From NCBI RefSeq assembly GCF_009796785.1, contig NZ_CP047026.1, forward strand, positions 4,160,108 to 4,224,107: DNA of 64,000 nt. Direction: 5' to 3'. This DNA is from Polaribacter sp. L3A8 (GTDB lineage: Bacteria > Bacteroidota > Bacteroidia > Flavobacteriales > Flavobacteriaceae). The notes below the pieces were generated by a model, which was not told where the DNA came from, ran no database searches, and was given only the letters and a program-made list of their open reading frames with translations. This document shows positions 54,319 to 63,015 of this stretch, in pieces. Positions within the stretch are counted from its first letter, which is position 1. The number at the start of each line of letters is the position of its first letter. Position numbers and translations under genes: made by a program.

Positions 54319-55650
54319 ATGTCTACTACTGTTCAGCAGCCGTCCGAAACAAAAAACAATACACTTATTCCTATTCTTATTATTGCAGGGTTATTTTTTA
54401 TTTTCGGGTTTGTTACTTGGATCAACGGAGCGTTAATTCCGTTTATGAAAACCATTAATGAGCTTACTGATGCACAGTCTTATTTAGTAGCATCCGCATC
54501 TTATATTTCTTTTGTGGTAATGGCTTTGCCTGCATCTTATATAATTAACAAAATTGGTTACAAAAAAGGGATGTCTTTAGGTTTAATTGTAATGGCAATT
54601 GGTGCTTTATTGTTTATTCCTGCAGCAGAAGCAAGAACTTATTGGATGTTTTTATCGGCAATTTTTATTCAAGGAATCGGAATGACTTTATTACAAACCG
54701 CTTCTAATCCTTACATCACTATTTTAGGACCTATAGAAAGTGCTGCAAAACGTATTTCAATTATGGGAATTGCTAATAAAGTAGCAGGATCTTTAGGTTC
54801 TGTAATCTTCGGAGCAATTTTATTATCAGGCATAAAAGAAATTAAAGACAAATTAAATGTTGTAGACGAAGCTGAAAAAGCAAGTTTATTAGATACGATG
54901 GCAGATAGTGTTGTTACGCCTTATATTGTAATGGCTGTTATTTTATTTGTGTTAGGTATTTTAATTAGAAAAGCACCTTTACCACATGTAGAAGCACAAC
55001 CAATTGAAGTCTCTAAATCTGGAGAAAAAACCAAAACGAGTATCTTTCAATTTCCTCATTTATGGTTGGGTGTTTTAGCATTGTTTTTATATGTAGGTGC
55101 TGAGGTAATTGCCGGTGATACAATTATTTCTTATGGAATTTCTTTAGATATTCCTGTAGAACAAGCTAAGTTTTTTACCACCTACACATTAATGGCAATG
55201 GTTGCAACCTATGCTTTAGGCGCCTTTTTAATACCTAAATATATTACACAATCTTTCGCTTTAAAAGCAAGTGCAATTCTAGGTATTGTATTCTCTTTTT
55301 GTATTATGTATACAACCGGATTTACATCGGTGCTTTTTGTGGCGGCTTTAGGGATTGCAAATGCATTGGTTTGGCCCGCAATTTGGCCATTAGCATTAAC
55401 AGGTTTAGGTAAGTTTACAGAAAGAGGATCTGCTTTGTTAATTATGGCAATTTCTGGTGGCGCTATTATTCCGCCATTGTATGGTTTTATTGTCGATAAC
55501 AAAAAAGAAGATTTAATAATATCTGGCGTAAATGAAGTGAATGCATTGGCAGAAGCATCTTCTTTTGGATATTGGATTCTGTTACCTTGTTATATCATTA
55601 TTCTTTATTATGCTTTTGGCGGACATAAAGTTGGTTTGAAAAAAGGGTAG
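54319..55650 (+). CDS. Sugar MFS transporter (FucP/GluP-like)
   Basis: The 443-residue product has 12 membrane helices. FucP-type features are FFIFGFVTWINGALIPFMK in helix 1, QTASNPYITILGP in helix 4 and YVGAEVIAGDTIISYGI in helix 7. Such proteins import fucose, glucose, galactose or similar sugars with protons. No sugar catabolic genes adjoin, so the substrate stays open. The IS element lies just upstream and may have separated the gene from earlier regulatory sequence. Confidence 0.92.
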   Translation: MSTTVQQPSETKNNTLIPILIIAGLFFIFGFVTWINGALIPFMKTINELTDAQSYLVASASYISFVVMALPASYIINKIGYKKGMSLGLIVMAIGALLFIPAAEARTYWMFLSAIFIQGIGMTLLQTASNPYITILGPIESAAKRISIMGIANKVAGSLGSVIFGAILLSGIKEIKDKLNVVDEAEKASLLDTMADSVVTPYIVMAVILFVLGILIRKAPLPHVEAQPIEVSKSGEKTKTSIFQFPHLWLGVLALFLYVGAEVIAGDTIISYGISLDIPVEQAKFFTTYTLMAMVATYALGAFLIPKYITQSFALKASAILGIVFSFCIMYTTGFTSVLFVAALGIANALVWPAIWPLALTGLGKFTERGSALLIMAISGGAIIPPLYGFIVDNKKEDLIISGVNEVNALAEASSFGYWILLPCYIIILYYAFGGHKVGLKKG

Positions 55651-55731
55651 ATTGTTGTGGGGGAAAAGGGGGTGTACAACATTAGGAAAGACCGATAGAA
55701 TATCGGATATTTGAATTATAAAAGGAATAAT

Positions 55732-55974
55732 ATGGCAACAGTTGACAAAATAAGAACCGGATTAATTGACAAAATTCTTTCGATTAACAATAAAGATTTT
55801 TTAGAAGCTCTTGATAAACTAATTTCATCAAGTAAATCTGAATTAGAAATCGTAGAATTAACGAATGAGCAAAAGTTAATGTTGGAAATGAGTGAAAATG
55901 ATATAAAAACTGGAAAACTCATTTCTCAAGAAGCAATGAATAAAAGGAATCTTGAATGGCTAAACGCAATATAG
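55732..55974 (+). CDS. Antitoxin of a ParE/RelE-type toxin-antitoxin pair
   Basis: The start at 55732 (MATVDKIRTGLIDKIL) gives 80 residues; the frame upstream has only a TTG. The product is helical and acidic, as expected of an antitoxin, and belongs to small flavobacterial antitoxins by pattern only. Its 3' end overlaps the toxin start by 19 bases, showing translational coupling. Autoregulation is usual for such pairs; no operator is evident. Confidence 0.72.
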   Translation: MATVDKIRTGLIDKILSINNKDFLEALDKLISSSKSELEIVELTNEQKLMLEMSENDIKTGKLISQEAMNKRNLEWLNAI

Positions 55975-56270
55975 TTTGGACAAGAACGGCTGACATTCAA
56001 TTCGTGGGAATTTTAGAATATTGGGTTAAAAAGAATAAATCGAATAGATTTTCAAAAAAACTTTTGAAATTAGTTACAGATAGAACCTTACAGATTTCTG
56101 AAAATCCTTTTATTTATAAGTTAACTGATTTTAATGGTGTTAGAATTGCTTCTTTAAGAAATTTTAGTATTTATTACAAAGTTACTGATGAAAAAATATT
56201 AGTTACTGCCTTTTGGGATAATCGACAAAATCCGAAAAAACTTTTAAAAATTTTGGAGAATGAAAAATAA
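55956..56270 (+). CDS. RelE/ParE-family toxin
   Basis: The 104-residue product has the RelE/ParE fold pattern: N-terminal helix WTRTADIQFVGILEYWVKKN, a middle strand LTDFNGVRIASLRNFSIYYK and the end ILVTAFWDNRQNPKKL. The NRQNP end with a preceding WD is frequent in ParE-type proteins. RelE members cut mRNA on ribosomes and ParE members poison gyrase; sequence alone does not tell which applies here. Confidence 0.86.
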   Translation: MAKRNIVWTRTADIQFVGILEYWVKKNKSNRFSKKLLKLVTDRTLQISENPFIYKLTDFNGVRIASLRNFSIYYKVTDEKILVTAFWDNRQNPKKLLKILENEK

Positions 56271-56403
56271 CGTTACACAGTACCATCTGTAGTTTATTGT
56301 TTGGTTATTGCCTATTTATGAAAATTATCACAAATTTTCTATTCTGTTTTTATTTACTAAATTAGTTACTTAAAACAGGAAACAAACCATACAAAACAAC
56401 ATT

Positions 56404-57267
56404 CTAAACATTCGCTTTTATCATTCTATCATTTCCAATAAAGTCCTTCTTTAATTCGATGTTTTTAAAACCTTGTTTCTGTAACATTTCTACAGTTTCT
56501 TTTCCTAAATATTGATTGATTTCAAAAAATAACAATCCGTTTTTAGTAAGGTGTTGTTTCGCCAAAGTAGCAATTTTTTTATAGAAAATAAGTGGATTAT
56601 TGTCATCAACAAAAAGAGCCAAATGAGGTTCATTTTGCAAAACATTATTATTTATTTCTACCTTTTCTAATTCTCTTACGTACGGCGGGTTAGAAACAAT
56701 AATATCATATTGTTCTGGTAATTTTGCTGCTTCTAAAATATCTATTTCTAAAAAAGAAATAAGAACGTTATTTAAAAGAGTATTTTGCTGTGCTACTTTT
56801 AAAGCTTCTGATGAAACATCGATTGCAGAAATTGTTACGTTCTTTAAATTTTTAGCTAGAGAAATAGGGATGCAGCCAGTTCCAGTACCAATATCTAGAA
56901 TTTTTAGTTTTTTGTCTTGGTTCTTGATTCTTAATTTTGGTGTCTCGTTAATAACCCATTCTACCAATTCTTCAGTTTCTGGTCTCGGAATTAAAGTGTT
57001 TTCATTCACCTTAAAAGGCAATCCATAAAATTCAGTTTCACCTAAAATATATTGTATAGGTTCTTCTGTTTTTAATCTTTTTACAATCTCTTTTAATTCT
57101 GATAAAGCTTCATTAGTAATTAAAAAATCGGGTTTCATTACAGTATCTATTCTTTGTAAGTTCAGTTTTGCTTCAATCAACAAAAAAAAGAAAGCATCAA
57201 TTTCTGTCTTTGGATAAATAGCAGATAATTCACTGTTAAAAAAAATACGAAAATTCTGGAGTGTCAT
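56404..57267 (-). CDS. prmC: Release factor glutamine methyltransferase
   Basis: The 287-residue product is PrmC, which methylates the GGQ glutamine of peptide release factors using S-adenosylmethionine. The N-terminal helical domain (about 1-80) is followed by the PrmC signature ETEFYGLPFKVNENTLIPRP, the SAM motif ILDIGTGTGCIPISL and the catalytic VSNPPYV (NPPY). It is the third gene of a minus operon (GNAT, cls, prmC), seven bases after cls. The 133-bp gap before it on plus holds no clear terminator. Confidence 0.95.
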   Translation of the reverse strand: MTLQNFRIFFNSELSAIYPKTEIDAFFFLLIEAKLNLQRIDTVMKPDFLITNEALSELKEIVKRLKTEEPIQYILGETEFYGLPFKVNENTLIPRPETEELVEWVINETPKLRIKNQDKKLKILDIGTGTGCIPISLAKNLKNVTISAIDVSSEALKVAQQNTLLNNVLISFLEIDILEAAKLPEQYDIIVSNPPYVRELEKVEINNNVLQNEPHLALFVDDNNPLIFYKKIATLAKQHLTKNGLLFFEINQYLGKETVEMLQKQGFKNIELKKDFIGNDRMIKANV

Positions 57268-57274
57268 AAATAGT

Positions 57275-58699
57275 TTATAATAATGGACTTAAAAATCTAG
57301 CGAAACGTTCAAAAGTTTTTTGTTTGTTAGATCTATTTAAGAAATCTTCTAGATTTATTTTAGTAGCTAATTTTTTTCTTTCGTTAAATTCTTTAGAAAT
57401 TTCTAAAGTAACTTGTTCATCAAAAATTAAGGCATTTAACTCATAATTATGTTCAAAGCTTCTACAGTCAAAATTTGTAGAACCTATAGAGGCAATTTCA
57501 TCATCAATAAATATCACTTTACTGTGCGAAAAATCGTCCCTTAAATAAATGTCTACTCCGGCTTTTAGCAAACCTTCAAAATAAGAGTACATGCTATAGG
57601 TTGCAATACTAGAATCTGTTACTTTAGGTAATAATAAAGTAACTTTTATGTCGCTTAATGCAGCAATTTTAAAAGCTTCTAAAATAGAATATGTAGGAAT
57701 AAAATAAGGATTTAAAACACAAATACTTTTTTCGGCTAAATTAATAAGGCTTAAATATTGTTGCATTACAACAGGCTGTTTGTAATCTGGACCGCTAGAA
57801 ACAATTTGTATTTTAGTGTTTCCGGTTGCATTAAAAACGGTGTTGTATTTTTCTTTTTCACTTAAATCGATATCCGTTGCGTAGTAATAATCTTTTAAAA
57901 AAGTGTCTTGTAAATTAGCTACTGCACAACCAGATATTTGTATATGTGTATCTTGCCATATGCCTAAATTGGTGTCTTCTGTTATGTATTCATTAGAAAT
58001 ATTTACGCCACCTGTAAACCCAATCTTGTTATCTATAATTGCAATTTTTCTATGATTTCTATAATTTAAAGAAAAAATAAAACTACCTAATTTAAAAGGA
58101 GTTTCTGGGTAGATTTCTACACCAATTTCTTTAAGATGTTGTTTGGTTTTTTTATTTAATTGAAAGCTACCAAAAGAATCGTATAAAATACGCACTTCTA
58201 CATTTTCTTTTCGTTTTTGTTCTAATAACGTAATTATGTTATTTAAAATTTCTCCATTTTCAATAATATAATACTGTAAATGAATAAAGGATGTAGCGTT
58301 TTTAATTGCTTTATAAAGTGCTTCAAAAGTTTCTTTTCCGTTTTTTAAGACAACAACATCGTTGTTTAATTGTAGAGGTAAATTTGTGTTGTTAAAAACT
58401 AAATTAGATATTTTAGACGCTTTATTATTTTTAAGTATAGCTGCGTTTTTATTGTTTTTATTTTTTAGGTTTTTTTGAATGTATTTTTTCCTTTTTTTAG
58501 TTTCTTTAAGTTGAAAGTATTTTATTTTTCTTCTATTAATTCCGAATAAAATAAAAATGAAAACACCTAAGAAAGGAAATAAGAATGTAATTAAAATCCA
58601 GCTTAAAGATTTAGACGGTTTTACACCAAAATATAAAATATTGTAAAAAGCCCAACTAAATAGTAAAAGATGAATCGATAAAAGAATAACGTAAATCAA
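57275..58699 (-). CDS. cls: Cardiolipin synthase
   Basis: The 474-residue product has two N-terminal membrane helices (about 4-24 and 35-55), a basic linker and two phospholipase-D domains: the first HKD motif in NYRNHRKIAIIDNKIGFTGG, the second in SHSKVIFIDDEIASIGSTNF. It condenses two phosphatidylglycerol molecules to cardiolipin at the membrane. It is three bases behind the GNAT gene, hence cotranscribed. Confidence 0.93.
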   Translation of the reverse strand: MIYVILLSIHLLLFSWAFYNILYFGVKPSKSLSWILITFLFPFLGVFIFILFGINRRKIKYFQLKETKKRKKYIQKNLKNKNNKNAAILKNNKASKISNLVFNNTNLPLQLNNDVVVLKNGKETFEALYKAIKNATSFIHLQYYIIENGEILNNIITLLEQKRKENVEVRILYDSFGSFQLNKKTKQHLKEIGVEIYPETPFKLGSFIFSLNYRNHRKIAIIDNKIGFTGGVNISNEYITEDTNLGIWQDTHIQISGCAVANLQDTFLKDYYYATDIDLSEKEKYNTVFNATGNTKIQIVSSGPDYKQPVVMQQYLSLINLAEKSICVLNPYFIPTYSILEAFKIAALSDIKVTLLLPKVTDSSIATYSMYSYFEGLLKAGVDIYLRDDFSHSKVIFIDDEIASIGSTNFDCRSFEHNYELNALIFDEQVTLEISKEFNERKKLATKINLEDFLNRSNKQKTFERFARFLSPLL

Positions 58700-58702
58700 T
58701 TT

Positions 58703-59194
58703 TTATAATTTTTTTAGCATCCAAACTGGGCAAGAATAATGTCCGGTATTTCCCATGGGTTTATCAAGATTTATAAAACCATTTTTCTTATACAGTGCTT
58801 GTGCAGCGTCCATATAAGGCATGGTTTCTAAATAACAATTTTCAAAACCGATTGATTTTGCTTTTTCTAAACAAGTTTCTATCAATTTAGAACCTAAACC
58901 TTTTCCTCTTGTAATTGGCAAGAAATACATTTTTTGAAGTTCGCAGGTATTCCCTTCAAAATTGTCTAATTGTGCAATTCCTGCGCCACCAACAATCTTG
59001 TTTTTGTACTCTATAACATAATAAAAAGAGGTTGGTTTCTCAAAATTTTCAAACATTTTATCGGTAGCTTTATCTTCGTAAGCGGTGCCTATTTTTGGAG
59101 CGCCCATTTCTACAAGAACCTCTCTAATTACCATTGCCATTTGTGCATTGTCTTTAGGTAGAATTTCTCTAATGATAAAATCTTGACTTGTCAT
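58703..59194 (-). CDS. GNAT-family N-acetyltransferase
   Basis: The 163-residue product has a GNAT domain over its whole length, with the acetyl-CoA-binding loop MYFLPITRGKGLGSKLIETC and the strand IGFENCYLETMPYMDAAQAL. The substrate is unknown. It is the first gene of the GNAT-cls-prmC operon and is divergent from the LEA-like lipoprotein gene, only 52 bp apart. Confidence 0.9.
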   Translation of the reverse strand: MTSQDFIIREILPKDNAQMAMVIREVLVEMGAPKIGTAYEDKATDKMFENFEKPTSFYYVIEYKNKIVGGAGIAQLDNFEGNTCELQKMYFLPITRGKGLGSKLIETCLEKAKSIGFENCYLETMPYMDAAQALYKKNGFINLDKPMGNTGHYSCPVWMLKKL

Positions 59195-59211
59195 TTATTA
59201 CTGTATTTTTG
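59183..59211 (+). promoter_or_regulatory. Promoter of the LEA-like/ribD operon
   Basis: TTG at 59183-59185, an 18-bp spacer and TATTTTTG at 59204-59211 match the consensus, 35 bp before the ATG at 59247. The -33 element overlaps the first codons of the GNAT gene on the other strand. Confidence 0.58.
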
Positions 59212-59246
59212 CAAGAGCAATTTACCTAATTTTTTAAAGAATTAAG

Positions 59247-59705
59247 ATGAAAAACCATTTATATTTTATACTTTTATTTCTTGTTTTTACAAGCTGTTCC
59301 GTAAGAGAAAAACCTGTTTTTATAAAAGTAGATAATGTAGCAGTTACTAGTTTTACAGGAGATACAATCCGTTTAAAAGCAAATGCTTTTTTTACAAACC
59401 CAAATGATGTTGGTGGTAAGATTGCAACCGATGAAATTAAAGTAATTGTAAATGGAGTAGAGGTTGCACAAGTTTCTTCGGATGAATTTGAAGTGCCTGC
59501 AAGAAAGGAATTTACAATACCACTAACAGTAGTAATTCCTGCTAAAAAAGTGTTTGGAAATAACAAAAATGGTGTTTTAGGAGGATTGTTAAATTCATTT
59601 TTAAAGAAATCTATTGAAGTTCAGTTTAAAGGCGATTTAAAATATAAAGTTTTTGGGTTTTCTAGTGAATATCCGATAGATGAAATTCAGAATATTAAAT
59701 TTTAA
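59247..59705 (+). CDS. LEA type 2-like lipoprotein
   Basis: The 152-residue product has a lipoprotein signal (LVFTSCSVR, Cys about 14) and one LEA2/WHy-like beta-sandwich domain, with LKANAFFTNPNDVGGKIATD and FEVPARKEFTIPLTVVIPAK. Such domains stabilise or bind proteins in the envelope; the exact role is unknown. Its TAA stop is followed, in the same frame and without a further stop, by ribD. Confidence 0.84.
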   Translation: MKNHLYFILLFLVFTSCSVREKPVFIKVDNVAVTSFTGDTIRLKANAFFTNPNDVGGKIATDEIKVIVNGVEVAQVSSDEFEVPARKEFTIPLTVVIPAKKVFGNNKNGVLGGLLNSFLKKSIEVQFKGDLKYKVFGFSSEYPIDEIQNIKF

Positions 59706-59714
59706 TTTAGAGTT

Positions 59715-60758
59715 ATCAATCATAAAAAATACATAGAACGCTGTTTACAAATTGCTAAAAATGGCATTGGGACTTCTCGTCCTAATCCTTCTGTTGGTGC
59801 AGTTGTTGTTTATCAGAATAAAATTATTGGAGAAGGTTTTACATCGCCTTATGGCGGCAATCATGCAGAAGTAAATGCAATTAATGCTGTAAAAGATAAA
59901 TCGCTTTTAAAAGAAGCTACTATTTATGTAACCTTAGAGCCTTGTGCTCATTTTGGCAAAACGCCACCTTGTGCAGATTTAATTGTAAAACATCAATTTA
60001 AAAACGTTGTTATTGGTTGCGTAGATTCTAATAGTTTGGTAGCTGGTAAAGGAATTGAGCGCCTTATAAATGCAGGAATAAATGTTATAGTTGGTGTTTT
60101 AGAAGACGAATGTAGAAAACATCACAAACGATTTTTTACGGTTCAAGATAAAAAAAGACCTTATATTATTTTAAAATGGGCACAAACTAAAAATGGTTTT
60201 GTGGCTCCGTTAACAAAAGATGCCCAGAAACCTGTTTGGATTTCTAACCAATATTCCCAACAATTGGTACACAAATGGCGAAGTGAAGAACACGCAATTT
60301 TAGTGGGCACAAATACGGTAATTGCAGACAATCCTAAATTAAATGTAAGGAGTTGGTCTGGAGAAAACCCAGTAAGAATTGTTTTAGACCGTACTTTAAG
60401 GGCTTCTAAAAACCTTAGTATTTTTGATGGAAGTGTAAAAACGATTGTGATTACAGAAAAGCAAGAATGTCTGTTCGAGCGCAGTCGAGATCTATTTATA
60501 GAAACTATAGATTTCTCTAAAAAAGTAGCATCACAAATTTGTGAAATTTTACAGAAACATAAAATTCAATCTGTAATTATTGAAGGAGGAACACAAACAT
60601 TACAAACTTTTATTGATGAGAATCTTTGGGATGAAGGACGTGTTTTTGTTGGTGAAACTGAATTTAAAAAAGGTATAAAAGCGCCAATTTTTAATAAAGT
60701 AGAAAAAGAAGAAATAAGCATTAAACAAGATGTTTTAAAAATATATATAAATGATTAA
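59715..60758 (+). CDS. ribD: Riboflavin biosynthesis protein RibD (deaminase/reductase), no standard start codon
   Basis: RibD converts the GTP-cyclohydrolase product in two steps of flavin synthesis. The deaminase domain is complete: RPNPSVGAVVVYQNKIIGEG, zinc ligands in NHAEVNAI and LEPCAHFGKTPPC. The reductase domain follows (about 145-347, SVIIEGGTQTLQTF). Homology begins near 59715, but no in-frame ATG, GTG or TTG exists before the TTG at 60036, which would delete the deaminase. I place the start at ATC 59715 (INHKKYIERC), about 347 residues. The frame is the same as that of the upstream gene. Confidence 0.82.
   Translation: MNHKKYIERCLQIAKNGIGTSRPNPSVGAVVVYQNKIIGEGFTSPYGGNHAEVNAINAVKDKSLLKEATIYVTLEPCAHFGKTPPCADLIVKHQFKNVVIGCVDSNSLVAGKGIERLINAGINVIVGVLEDECRKHHKRFFTVQDKKRPYIILKWAQTKNGFVAPLTKDAQKPVWISNQYSQQLVHKWRSEEHAILVGTNTVIADNPKLNVRSWSGENPVRIVLDRTLRASKNLSIFDGSVKTIVITEKQECLFERSRDLFIETIDFSKKVASQICEILQKHKIQSVIIEGGTQTLQTFIDENLWDEGRVFVGETEFKKGIKAPIFNKVEKEEISIKQDVLKIYIND
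60471..60492. repeat. GC-rich dispersed-repeat-like sequence inside ribD
   Basis: TGTTCGAGCGCAGTCGAGAT within 60471-60492 matches the GTTCGAGCGCAGTCGAGAAC-type palindrome I know from flavobacterial intergenic DNA in all but the end. Here it is in frame and encodes CLFERSRDL, in a loop of the RibD reductase domain. It is much richer in GC than the sequence around it. Confidence 0.5.
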
Positions 60759-61362
60759 AAACCTCATTTTCGATTTTGGTGATATTTTTATCAACTTAGA
60801 TAAACCAGCAACTTATAGAGAAATGGCTGCTTTAGGTGTTACAAAAATTACAGATGAAATGATTGAAGTGTATTATCAATACGAAAAAGGATTGATGACA
60901 ACGGATGCTTTTATCAATTTCTTTCATGATAAATTTGGATTAGAAAAAACGGATTTAATAAAATCTTGGAATGCCGTTTTATTAGATTTTCCTAAAAGAC
61001 GTTTAGAATTTATAAAAGAATTGGCAGCTAGTAAAAAGTACCGATTGTTCTTGTTAAGTAATACCAACGATTTACACATAAGTTGGATTAAAGATTCTTT
61101 AGGAGCTGAGTTTTATAATGAGTTTAAAAACTGTTTTGAGCAGTTTTATTTATCGCACGAAATTAATTTTAGAAAACCAGATGCAGAAATTTATCAATTT
61201 GTTTTAAATGAAAATGATTTAATAGCAGAAGAAACGTTATTTGTAGATGATTTAAAAGAAAATACAGACGCTGCAAATTCTTTAGGTATTCATGTTTGGA
61301 ATTTAATTCCGGGTCAAGAAGAGGTAACAGAGTTATTTGTTAAAAAAGAACTTTTATTTTGA
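60751..61362 (+). CDS. HAD-superfamily hydrolase (subfamily IA)
   Basis: The 203-residue product is a HAD phosphatase: motif I in IFDFGDIFINLD, a helical cap (about 18-85), motif II LLSNTNDLH, the conserved Lys in INFRKPDAEIY and motif IV FVDDLKENTDAA. It overlaps ribD by eight bases. Flavin synthesis needs a HAD phosphatase after the RibD step, so it is a candidate for that activity; this is inferred from position, and the substrate is not shown by sequence. Confidence 0.86.
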   Translation: MIKNLIFDFGDIFINLDKPATYREMAALGVTKITDEMIEVYYQYEKGLMTTDAFINFFHDKFGLEKTDLIKSWNAVLLDFPKRRLEFIKELAASKKYRLFLLSNTNDLHISWIKDSLGAEFYNEFKNCFEQFYLSHEINFRKPDAEIYQFVLNENDLIAEETLFVDDLKENTDAANSLGIHVWNLIPGQEEVTELFVKKELLF

Positions 61363-62222
61363 TTTATTTAATTTTCAGCATTCTTTTTTCAACCTTATTG
61401 TTTGTCATATTTAAATATTTTGATATTTATAAAATAGACACGTTAAAAGCAATTGTTGTAAATTATTTAGTGGCTTTTGGTTTCGGTTTCGGTTTGTCTG
61501 AAATTACATTTTCTTTTAATGAAATCCCTGAAAAACCTTGGTTTTTTGGCGCTATAATATTAGGAGCTTTATTTGTTGCTGTATTTTTTGTAATGGCAAA
61601 TACAGCGCAACAAAATGGCGTTTCTGTAGCTTCAGTTGCAGGAAAAATGTCTGTAGTTATTCCCGTGGTTTTTGGTGTTATTTTATATGATGAATCGGTT
61701 ACTTTTTTTAAGGTTTTAGGAATTTTAATTGCCTTAATATCTGTTTATTTAGCCTCAGTAAAAGAAGAAAAAAGTACTTTAAATAAGGCTGGATTATTGT
61801 TTCCAGTATTACTTTTCTTTGGTTCAGGAATAATTGACACAACACTTAAATATATTGAAGTAAGTTTTGTTCAGAAAAATGAAACCGCTCTTTTTTCTGG
61901 AAGTTTATTTGGTTTTGCAGCCTTTTTTGGGTTACTTATTTTATTGATAAAATCGCTTAAAAAAAGAGAACCATTTGGACTTAAAAATATAATTGCAGGT
62001 ATTATTTTAGGAGTTCCAAACTACTTTACAATTGTGTTTTTAATTAAAGCGATGCAAACATCAGGTTTTGAGAGTTCTACCTTGTTTACGGTAAATAATG
62101 TATCTGTAGTTGTTGTATCAACTTTAGTTGGATTACTTTTATTTAAAGAAAAATTTAGTTTAAAAAACAAAATAGGAGTTGCTTTGGCAATTTTAGGAAT
62201 CGTATTAGTAACTATAGCATAA
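61359..62222 (+). CDS. EamA/DMT-family transporter
   Basis: The 287-residue product starts at a TTG that overlaps the HAD gene stop by four bases. It has about ten membrane helices in two EamA halves, with VASVAGKMSVVIPVVFGVIL in the first and SSTLFTVNNVSVVVVSTLVG in the second. DMT proteins export metabolites or amino acids. Given its place between ribD and yigZ, flavin or nucleotide-related export is possible but unsupported. Confidence 0.85.
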   Translation: MIYLIFSILFSTLLFVIFKYFDIYKIDTLKAIVVNYLVAFGFGFGLSEITFSFNEIPEKPWFFGAIILGALFVAVFFVMANTAQQNGVSVASVAGKMSVVIPVVFGVILYDESVTFFKVLGILIALISVYLASVKEEKSTLNKAGLLFPVLLFFGSGIIDTTLKYIEVSFVQKNETALFSGSLFGFAAFFGLLILLIKSLKKREPFGLKNIIAGIILGVPNYFTIVFLIKAMQTSGFESSTLFTVNNVSVVVVSTLVGLLLFKEKFSLKNKIGVALAILGIVLVTIA

Positions 62223-62223
62223 T

Positions 62224-62832
62224 ATGTTAGAAGACGTTTATAAAACTATAGAAAAACCATCCGAAGAAACCCTTTTTAAAGAAAAAGGATCTAAGTTTTT
62301 TGGATATGCTTTTCCTGTTTTATCAGAAGAAGATGTAAAAGAACGTATAGAAGAATTACGTAAAAAGCATCATTCTGCACGTCATTTTTGTTATGCTTAT
62401 CAATTAGGTATCGAAAAAATTAGGTTTAGAGCAAATGATGATGGAGAACCAAATAATTCTGCAGGTTTACCAATCTACGGCCAAATTCAGTCTTTTGAAG
62501 TAACCAATATTTTAATTGTTTCTGTTCGTTATTTTGGAGGAACAAAATTGGGTGTTGGTGGTTTAATTTCTGCTTATAAAACATCTGCACAAATTACTTT
62601 AGAAGTGGCAGATATTTTAGTAAAAACCATTAATGTTTTTTATAAACTGACGTTTAATTATGATATGATGAACGCAGTACAGAGAATTATCAAAGAAAAA
62701 AATATAGAAATTATCGATCAGAAATTAGAAATGAATTGCGAGTATATTATTTCAATTAGAAAAAAAGATGCCGATTCTATTTTTAATATTTTTGATAATT
62801 TGTATAAAGTAGCCGTAAAGGAGGTTTCCTAA
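62224..62832 (+). CDS. yigZ: YigZ/IMPACT-family protein
   Basis: The 202-residue product has the UPF0029/IMPACT N-terminal domain with GSKFFGYAF, HHSARHFCYAYQLG, RANDDGEPNNSAGLPIYGQI and VRYFGGTKLGVGGLISAYK, and a small C-terminal ferredoxin-like domain. The family is linked to translation control and nucleic-acid binding, without a firm bacterial role. It follows the transporter by one base, so it is the last gene of the ribD operon. Confidence 0.92.
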   Translation: MLEDVYKTIEKPSEETLFKEKGSKFFGYAFPVLSEEDVKERIEELRKKHHSARHFCYAYQLGIEKIRFRANDDGEPNNSAGLPIYGQIQSFEVTNILIVSVRYFGGTKLGVGGLISAYKTSAQITLEVADILVKTINVFYKLTFNYDMMNAVQRIIKEKNIEIIDQKLEMNCEYIISIRKKDADSIFNIFDNLYKVAVKEVS

Positions 62833-62938
62833 AAGTGCATCTCAAAACAAAGATTAAAATTGAAGTCAATAAAATTTACCCATAATTTTATTGATAATTT
62901 ATGTGAATTGACGGCTTAGATATTCTACTAAAATTAAT

Positions 62939-62969
62939 TTGATTCTAAATAAAATATAGTGTAACTTTA
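62939..62969 (+). promoter_or_regulatory. Candidate promoter of the BLUF gene
   Basis: TTG at 62939-62941, a 20-bp spacer and TAACTTTA at 62962-62969 match the consensus in all but the last base, 46 bp before the ATG. Confidence 0.55.
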
Positions 62970-63015
62970 TAAAAAAAAGTAAAATAGCTATGTTAAACTT
63001 TAATGATACTTATTT

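Noticed and set aside
60036..60758. A shorter RibD beginning at the TTG at 60036
   Set aside because: The preceding 107 codons in the same frame encode a complete deaminase domain with all zinc ligands, so the short form is an artefact of the missing start codon.
62833..63015. Possible small gene between yigZ and the BLUF gene
   Set aside because: All frames are short and broken; only the promoter-like sequence is supported.
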